Assembly (NCBI RefSeq): GCF_000485595.1
Contig: NW_014578283.1
Location: 1-23,000 of the forward strand
Length of the DNA stretch: 23,000 nucleotides
From: Priapulus caudatus
Lineage: Eukaryota; Priapulida; Priapulimorpha; Priapulimorphida; Priapulidae
Direction: 5' to 3'
Part shown: piece by piece, positions 17,362 to 23,000 of the stretch
Numbering within the stretch: position 1 is the stretch's first letter
How the letters are laid out: every line of letters starts with the position of its first letter
Notes under the pieces: generated by a model
Database searches by the model: none
The model's input: the letters and a program-made list of their open reading frames with translations, nothing else
Told to the model about the DNA's origin: nothing
Translations under genes and position numbers: made by a program

Positions 17362-18512
17362 TTATGATGTGACATATGGAATCGAATTCGTGAATGACGT
17401 ACTCAGAGCGACATGGGGACTAATACCCTCTAACGGTGTAGTGTATGTTACATGTCGAGTTGATGTCTTGACAGATACATCTGGCGCTACATGTGGTGCC
17501 GATCCCACAATGATGTTTTGCTTCTCTAGTTGGACGCTCCTCCTCTGCTCCTCAACGTATTCCATTATTCTTCTATTACGGGATTCCTCCTCTATTATTG
17601 AAGAGTGAGGAACGATCAGACCAATCATTACTCATAACCTCCAGCTCTGCGTCTACTATAGCCACTTCCTCTTCCGCCTTCAGTAGATCAAGTTCCATCT
17701 TTAAATCCGATTTCTTCTTCTCCGTCTTGGCTCGTAACACTTTTTCATCATTCTCTGCCTTATCCCGTAACACTTTCATTCTCCTCTAACTGTGCCTCTT
17801 CTTGCTTTATGTTAGCTGCTCGTTCAGCGAATTTGAGGCGAGCACGTGCTGCCTCAGCCTTCTGCAGTTGCTGATGCCTTGTGCTACTACGTGACTGAAT
17901 TCTACTGCTTCCACTTTTCGAGCTATGCCTACTTGCTGTACATGTACGCATTACATCTGTGTTCACGTTGTCACTATCTAGTGCCTTGACAGTAATATCT
18001 ATTTTTTGAAGAACAGTGCACTGCGACACTGACACTGTATATTGCACTCTGTTGTGCGATCAGTTCCTGTGTACTATTTTGTGTGTTTGTACCTTGAACT
18101 GAAATCCTATGAACTGTCCATGTACATGCTTGTATTGAGCAAAGCACATGACAATGTTGAACCTAATGTCCAATAGAGGTGCTTTCTCTTTATTACCTAT
18201 GGTAAGGTCTGTGTCAGTGCCTATAGTCTGTTGAATACGACATAACTCGCCCGCTACCCTAGACATGTAGAGGTTTTGCTCTCTCTATGTTAGAGTTCGT
18301 TGGCGTCTCATTCTCTCTTGCTGTACAGTGGAGCTGTCGTCCGGTGCATTGGACGAACAGTGTTCCTGTATGGTGACGTCAGAAGAAGCATCCGGCGGTG
18401 CGTTGGCCGAGCCTTCTTCTTGTTTGATAGCATTATCCTGCATTGAAGAGTCATCGTCCACTGATTGGGTTGAATCATCTATCGGAGTTACATTCTCCAT
18501 TTCTGCCATCAC
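17362..18512 (-). pseudogene. Element D gag N-terminal part, coiled-coil, frameshifted
   Basis: Gag probably starts with the ATG at 18510-18512 (MMAEMENVTPIDDSTQ; an acidic Ser/Asp/Glu-rich N-terminus). The frame is then split: 18060-18266 reads LCRIQQTIGTDTDLTIGN and IRFNIVMCFAQYKHVH. At 17760-18047 a basic Ser/Arg-rich stretch is followed by KAEAARARLKFAERAANIK. At 17576-17779 the coiled coil continues as KMELDLLKAEEEVAIVDAEL. At 17362-17628 EEESRNRRIMEYVEEQRR leads to a Pro/Thr-rich linker. This matches BEL/Pao gag: N-terminal domain, coiled coil and linker before DUF1759. At least four frame changes are needed. Confidence 0.82.
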
Positions 18513-18736
18513 GAGTGTAGCCTTCTTCAGTCAATCATCGGCGAGCCTCGTCATCATGGCCGCATCACGTACAGCAAAGCAACTGGGGTGGTCGCTCAAA
18601 GGCTATGCCTTACTATATAATATCACTATAATGTAACTCGTAGTATTCTGCCCTGGCCTATATACCCTAACCCTAACCCTTTGCGTTTGACAGATACGGT
18701 GATAGACGGATAGATAACGCTTCGAGTGGGTGAACT
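18513..18736 (-). other. Element D leader between 5' LTR and gag, with a telomere-like tract
   Basis: About 220 bases. It holds two and a half CCCTAA units at 18665-18680. No clear tRNA-complementary primer-binding site is seen next to the LTR edge. Confidence 0.6.
18665..18680. repeat. Short CCCTAA telomere-like tract in element D leader
   Basis: CCCTAACCCTAACCCT on the plus strand, matching the vertebrate-type telomere unit TTAGGG on the other strand. Confidence 0.9.
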
Positions 18737-19127
18737 CGGTTTACTTTCTTTATTCCTCCACACGATACAGCGTAAGAACTAAAAATACAAACAGGAGTCT
18801 TACTTCACCAAATGAAAATGGACTAACAAACATACATGCACTTACAAACTGCACTACATCACACGGATCAAGCATTACACAGTGGATGACTGTTACTGTT
18901 ACTGTTAGGCAATACTGCGAACATATCTCTACTGCATCTTGTTATCAAAACTAGTGCTATAATTTATTAACTTGCGTTGTTGCGAGCTCCAGCAACACTA
19001 ACTTGAACTTAAGAGAACTTTTAAGAGAAACTTAGAAACACAGGCATGTTTCTTAAAACTCGCGCTGGTAACGAAAACGAGGCAGAAATAATGAAACGAA
19101 AACGAGGCTACCTAGCCACAAGTAACC

Positions 19128-19362
19128 GGGTGTTGCTAGAACACGGGCGTCGAAGGAGGGTGCTGTTACGTGGCACCACTAGTCACTTCGTACGCTTCAA
19201 AGTCCAAATCTTCTAAAGAAAGATTCCACAGTCATACTTCCATGCTAGATATGGCCTTATTTCCCTAACCCTAACCCTAACCCTGACCCTAACCCTAATC
19301 CTAACACAAGTGCAGCCACATCACGTGACCCTCCTTCGGCGCCCGTGTTCTAGCAAATCCCC
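19128..19362. mobile_element. 235-bp MITE with TIRs, 8-bp target duplication and telomere-like core
   Basis: The inverted repeats are about 34 bp: TTGCTAGAACACGGGCG at 19132-19149 pairs with CGCCCGTGTTCTAGCAA at about 19342-19357. Flanks carry AAGTAACC twice (19120-19127 and 19363-19370), and the left LTR of D shows it once. Ends are GGGTG and, from the other side, GGGGA. An 8-bp duplication fits hAT or Merlin; the GG start is nearer to Merlin, but this is an inference. Non-coding. Confidence 0.88.
19261..19304. repeat. Telomere-like repeat (CCCTAA)n inside the MITE
   Basis: About six to seven consecutive units, with two variants (CCCTGA and TCCTAA). It is interstitial and lies inside the mobile element, not at a chromosome end. 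Confidence 0.92.
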
Positions 19363-19446
19363 AAGTAACCGCACGGAGGGAGAATGATCTGGTCTCCGGT
19401 TGTACTGCACTAAATGTAACATCTGTGAGACTGACAATCCAGTACA

Positions 19447-20100
19447 CGTAGTGTAAATTCTCATCTTAATTCTCATCTTAATTTTAAAGTGACGAAAGGG
19501 TCTGGGCTCGATCTCGTAATGTTAAGAGGATATTTTCGAGGATTTTTCATGCTCGTAACTTTGCGATGTTTCTGCCAACAGTTTACGAGTGGAAGTTAGT
19601 GTTAAGACTAATTTTGTTTCTGACAACTGGCCCCTGATATTACAGTATATATAACCCTAAGCATCACCTAAACTGGAGATTCACCATGCAGCCTGTACCC
19701 CCTTGGCAAATTGGAGACCACACTCTGAGCGCGCGGATCGCGGATTGCGAGAACCGAAGACACTCGCCCATTATGGGTGCGGTCCATGGGCCTGCCTTAG
19801 GGGGTCCAGAGCCGTATATAGAGAGCGCCCCCTGGAAGCTCCTGGATTTTAATTTTTTTTTGAGTATTGAAACAAGCGATTTTTTACACATTTGTTTGAT
19901 TCATCTTACTATAATTTGGCGAATCTTACTATAATTTGGCGAATGTTGTATGTATGTATGTTAATGAAAGGCTCCGTCAGTTTGGATCCAAATAGCGCCA
20001 AAATTACAGAAGAGATCGATGAGTACACGGGACGGGTTGTAAACTATACTCGGTTGAAAACCGTTTGTTTGGTTTTAAAAAAGACAAAAAAACAACAAGA
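19447..20100. other. Non-coding, AT-rich sequence with a 20-bp duplication
   Basis: A 12-bp unit TTCTCATCTTAA occurs twice near 19456-19480. A 20-bp unit occurs twice at 19903-19942. A short TATG run lies near 19946-19960. An open frame at 19686-19934 has no recognised motifs and low-complexity ends, so I do not call a gene. I see no other feature. Confidence 0.5.
19903..19942. repeat. 20-bp tandem duplication
   Basis: ATCTTACTATAATTTGGCGA occurs twice head to tail, exactly. Confidence 0.95.
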
Positions 20101-20510
20101 AAGGTAAACATTTGCCTGACAATAGAGGGCGCTGTTTTGTTTACGTTCTGTTTGTATTTCGTTTTGCTTGGTTTCAACAGGTTTCAATTTCGTGTTGTTC
20201 TGTGTATCTCTGTTCTGTGTCTGTGTGTCTGAGATTTGTGTAAGCCCCATAATGTAAGTAGAAATAATTTTTAACCATGTAATAATGAAGTTAAATATTC
20301 AGTAGCTATTTGGCCATAGTTTCCCATATGCGACGTACAAGTCCGTATATGGTCACATAGATTTCAAACGGAATTTACAGGAAACTGGTCTAAATTGTCA
20401 GGGAAATGCCGACAATAAAAAATTAGGTTGATAAGAGAGTAGATGAGAACAAAAAGCAATTTGGTAGTAAATGAGTCTGTATAGTTAGCATATATTTTTC
20501 ATGAAACGCT
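20101..20510. other. Non-coding sequence, no feature recognised
   Basis: T-rich and GT-rich text (20115-20245), then AT-rich text. The phrase AGAGGGCGCT near 20125 is common in repeats, but no ends are visible. Confidence 0.4.
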
Positions 20511-20770
20511 CAATGTGCCTTGTCTGGTCGGTGCGGCGCGGTGAGATCTGCGTCCCGCGTGCGTTGCAGGCGGTGTAATGCGCTGCGGCGTGTAGATAGT
20601 ACCGTGCCACCCAGATTTAAGCTAACCACTTCGCGTGCTCTGCTGTGCGCGCCGGTGTATGCACCGGCCCGGCGCGGCGGTGCAGGCGTATTTTGACCGC
20701 GCGCCAGGACTGCCGCTGGAGGTGCGGCGGTGGGCGGCGGTGATCGACACCCGTGCGCGGGGCCGAGTGT
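20511..20770. other. GC-rich, CpG-dense patch
   Basis: The composition changes sharply from AT-rich to GC-rich with many CG dinucleotides. A GCCGGTG/CACCGGC inverted repeat lies at 20651-20668. It may be a small unmethylated region or part of a repeat; no gene start is proven. Confidence 0.5.
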
Positions 20771-21795
20771 GTAAATCCAGAGCCACGATGAATTTAGCTT
20801 AGCAATTGTAATGCGTATACACATTAGTTTAGAGAGTGAATTTGGCGGGGGATATGTGAAACCGGTAGGACGAGCTGACGTTTGAGAGAATTACAGCGAA
20901 AGAAAGGGGCTGTCAACAGAGAGGGCGGAGTATGTTCCCAATGCGAGAAGAATCAGCGTGTGTAATGACGCAGGTCACAACAGAACGATTGGAGCGTTCG
21001 AAAAAGGAATGCGATCTGAAGACATTATTGTATCGCCGTCAGCGACGTTCACGTAGAGTGATCGTACAATATAAGCGACTTGGACTGTCGGAACGAGAAC
21101 CATTGAGAGTTGCGAGTTGTCCATTGACCTGTCGAGATGCAGTTAGCATCAAAGTCGAAGCAGCAGGTAGACGCCAAGCGGAGTTGACGAGGTGAAGAGA
21201 GTAGTAGAGCAGAAAGAGAGAGCTGCGCACGGCGTGGGAGAGAGAGAGAGGGTGATAACAGTGGCGCCGCGCATGTATTGACGTTATACCGAGCACGCGT
21301 GTTCCTGCCAAGGAAAATTGGTCGCTTCTGGTTGTCAACCCGTAAGCAACAGCCGCTTGTCCGTCAATATTAATCACTCAACTCTATCGTTCGGCCTCTC
21401 TGAACTTCACGTCTTTCGCCAAGCTTTTCCCTTTAACAGCTGACCGTCGGTGTAGACCCGAAGGCGGGGATTAGACAACACAATGCACCGCACGGGCCTA
21501 TCAGCCCGGGTGAAGGTACGAACCTGGAAAAAGGAGACATAACTGGAGCCAGGCGAAAAACTCTAGCTAGAGTCAATGGAATGTTATATCCGGCATTTAC
21601 CGTTACGGGTTTACACATCGTATGTGTATGTTCCAAACCATCTTTGTTTCCAGTACAGACAGAACATATTTACAAAAAACTTGGTTCTTTAAAATGTATC
21701 AAGACCATGCATAAAATAAGTCAGATAGCGCTAAAGGGAACGATTTTTTCAAAATGTTCCTGTGGGAGGCCCCCATAACCCGCTCCCCCCACCAC
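20771..21795. other. Non-coding or unrecognised sequence
   Basis: A frame at 20932-21195 on the plus strand encodes a basic 87-residue peptide (RRQRRSRRVIVQYKRLG) without a recognisable domain. The opposite strand is open over part of it as well. A GA run lies at 21238-21250. TGGCGCC at 21262-21268 follows AACAG, which resembles a retroelement primer-binding site, but no gag follows. I do not call a gene. Confidence 0.4.
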
Positions 21796-21836
21796 CTGGC
21801 TCGCTCAGTTGAGCACCCGCCGGCGCGGGTTTCATT
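21796..21836 (+). repeat. Possible tRNA-derived SINE or tRNA-like remnant
   Basis: GCTCGCTCAGTTGAGCACC resembles a tRNA D-arm/A box with a shortened loop. CGCGGGTTTCATT resembles the T-arm/B box. Between them the anticodon half is mostly missing, and ACCCGC/GCGGGT can pair. Too degraded to be a working tRNA. Confidence 0.35.
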
Positions 21837-23000
21837 ATAATAGGATAAATTTGCCCTAAAAATGAAATCAGTATCGTTAAAATAGCATTAAGGTATATAA
21901 TATAAATTTCACTTTTGGATTAGGCCCTCGTCTGTAACCGTGGCAAAAAAATTGTCAACATATCGCAACTTTTCGGGTGGCAGCACGGTCGCGCGGTGTC
22001 ATGCGCGTTCAAGATTTCGTAATCGTGATATGTGTAAATTAATGAACAATAAATTAGGTATCGTAACAAGCATGTGGGGATAGGACATTGTTTATACAGT
22101 AAAGTACATGTGTATGCAGTAAATTCCTAGAGTGCTACCTATCCTTTAAGAAAACAAGTGCCCGCGGAGTCGACAGCGCTCATTTCTAACCGTCTAACTG
22201 ACGGACCATCTTGGTGGAGTGTGATTCTAATGTAAACCCTGTTAGTCCAAATGTGCTCACATACACGCCGAAACAGTGAAGGCACAGGAGGTATCAGGAA
22301 CTCTTCTCAAGAATACGTTGTCGTTGGATCGTTTTATGAAAGTTCACGAGATGGCGCGTACGTTTAAGTGTCTCAAGATTAAAGCAGGAAGCTCCCATCG
22401 AACGTAGTAGGTCAACAACTATTTGCAAAGACAGAATAGGTAAGCAACTCATCCATTTACGGCTACCCAAGGCCTACAGGTCGCAATAGAGCTGCCCACC
22501 TTAACCAAATACACGCAGGCACAACAAACTACACAGTACGTACCACCAAACACAATCACTGCAGTAAGCCCCGCAAGTGGCATAGGCGTAGCATGTAACA
22601 TACTGACAGTACAGAATGCCATAGAAATTATACATTAAGCAGCATAAACCTTCTTTAACGCAAATAGCTTGAAATTCACTGTGACACTGTAAGCCTCATA
22701 CATCCAGCATGTATAGATTCTACTACAAACCGCGCAGTCAAATCTTTTCTAACAGACAGTGCACAAATCCAAGTTTAACCCTCCTCTTGAGGTCATCCCA
22801 AGTGTTATCGTGACACTTACTCTTCTCGTGCACGTCAGCAGAAAGTGATTTCATGTCCTTCTCAATAAGCTCGATAAAATGCTAGTCCAACCATCCGCTG
22901 AAACAAAAAAGTTTTCAATTCGTCTTTCGTCAGACCATGTCGCTTAGAAAAGCGCTAAAATCTGCCCTGTGCCCATTGACCTTTGACCTTGACCTCTCCA
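21837..23000. other. Non-coding sequence with no recognised gene
   Basis: AT-rich text with no long frames. At 22738-22884 the minus strand has a short open stretch with a plausible protein-like composition (IELIEKDMKSLSADV, TWDDLKRRVKLGF), unrecognised. The end holds three TGACCT motifs. Confidence 0.4.
22977..22995 (-). promoter_or_regulatory. Triple nuclear-receptor half-site (AGGTCA), DR0 plus DR1
   Basis: The minus strand reads AGGTCA AGGTCA A AGGTCA. The last two copies, separated by one A, are a perfect DR1 (RXR/HNF4 type), and TCAAGGTCA is an ERR/SF-1-type monomer site. This may be a real site or a common repeat motif; nothing nearby shows a promoter. Confidence 0.35.

Larger units (their letters stand above)
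12836..19446 (-). mobile_element. BEL/Pao LTR retrotransposon 'D' with both LTRs and an internal deletion
   Basis: Direct repeats at 12836-13307 and 18737-19446 (the latter enlarged by a MITE) bound the element. On the minus strand from the right come gag start (18512), coiled coil, DUF1759, zinc knuckle, DUF1758 protease, connector, and the N-terminal half of RT. After a deletion come the linker, H2C2 zinc finger, integrase core and DUF5641 tail ending near 13395. A polypurine stretch (CGGGGAG on the minus strand, 13308-13314) directly abuts the 3' LTR, which starts TGTACTG. RT catalytic motif and RNase H are absent, so D is non-autonomous. The LTRs differ by many substitutions and small indels, so D is clearly older than A. 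No target duplication is evident. Confidence 0.92.
18737..19446 (-). repeat. Element D 5' LTR (right copy), interrupted by a MITE
   Basis: Matches 12836-13307 over 18741-19127 and 19371-19446. The additional 243 bases are a 235-bp MITE plus an 8-bp duplication. Divergence from the left LTR is several percent, with a TACTGT duplication and small indels. Confidence 0.9.

Noticed and set aside
13395-18512. Envelope gene that would make D an endogenous retrovirus-like element
   Set aside because: The integrase tail is followed directly by the polypurine tract and LTR; no space or frame for an envelope gene.
19686-19934. Open frame MQPVPPWQIGDHTLSARIADC as a possible small gene
   Set aside because: No recognised domain, frames open on both strands, runs into a T-run and tandem repeat; likely chance.
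1-23000. CRISPR arrays, bacterial operons, phage or defence systems
   Set aside because: No direct-repeat/spacer array, no ribosome-binding-site-led gene clusters, and all recognised proteins are eukaryotic retroelement domains.

Overview
This window is about 23 kb of animal genomic DNA made almost entirely of transposable elements. I see no intact host gene, rRNA, tRNA, CRISPR array or bacterial-type operon. The organism is inferred to be an invertebrate metazoan: BEL/Pao LTR retrotransposons, known mainly from animals, fill most of the window, a Ty3/Gypsy element of a type I associate with marine invertebrates is present, and there are internal CCCTAA/TTAGGG tracts, which argue against an arthropod or nematode. 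The species cannot be named from this sequence.

Layout. (1) Positions 1-961 and 8195-10440 are two halves of one older BEL/Pao element ('B', minus strand). Reading leftward it has a gag zinc knuckle, an aspartic protease, a reverse transcriptase (RT) with YMDD, and the first part of RNase H. The rest of RNase H resumes 7.2 kb away at 961, followed by a linker and an integrase tail; the integrase core is deleted. (2) Positions 962-8194 are a second BEL/Pao element ('A', minus strand) with both LTRs. It is inserted inside the RNase H region of B. Its gag-pro-RT-RNase H-integrase order is recognisable but cut by very many single-base frameshifts. (3) Positions 10440 to about 12060 are the gag-protease end and probable 5' LTR of a truncated Ty3/Gypsy element ('C', minus strand), joined directly to B. 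(4) Positions about 12085-12614 look like a plus-strand polypurine tract and LTR of another Gypsy-type element. It carries a 209-bp hAT-like MITE with perfect inverted repeats and an 8-bp target duplication. (5) Positions 12836-19446 are a third BEL/Pao element ('D', minus strand) with both LTRs. It retains gag, protease and integrase, but has lost half of RT and all of RNase H. Its right LTR carries a 235-bp MITE containing telomere-like repeats; the left LTR preserves the empty site. (6) Positions 19447-23000 have no recognisable gene. They hold short tandem repeats, a GC-rich patch, a possible tRNA-derived SINE remnant and a triple nuclear-receptor half-site.

The order of events can be read directly. 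B came first, A inserted into it, C and B are fused by a deletion or truncation, and a MITE landed in D's LTR after D inserted. The most useful technical observation is that the frameshifts in A coincide with a block (about 1276-7440) where the left LTR also carries dense one-base insertions relative to its partner. This suggests uncorrected read errors rather than biological decay. I found no convincing new biological system; the notable content is the nesting and the two MITEs.
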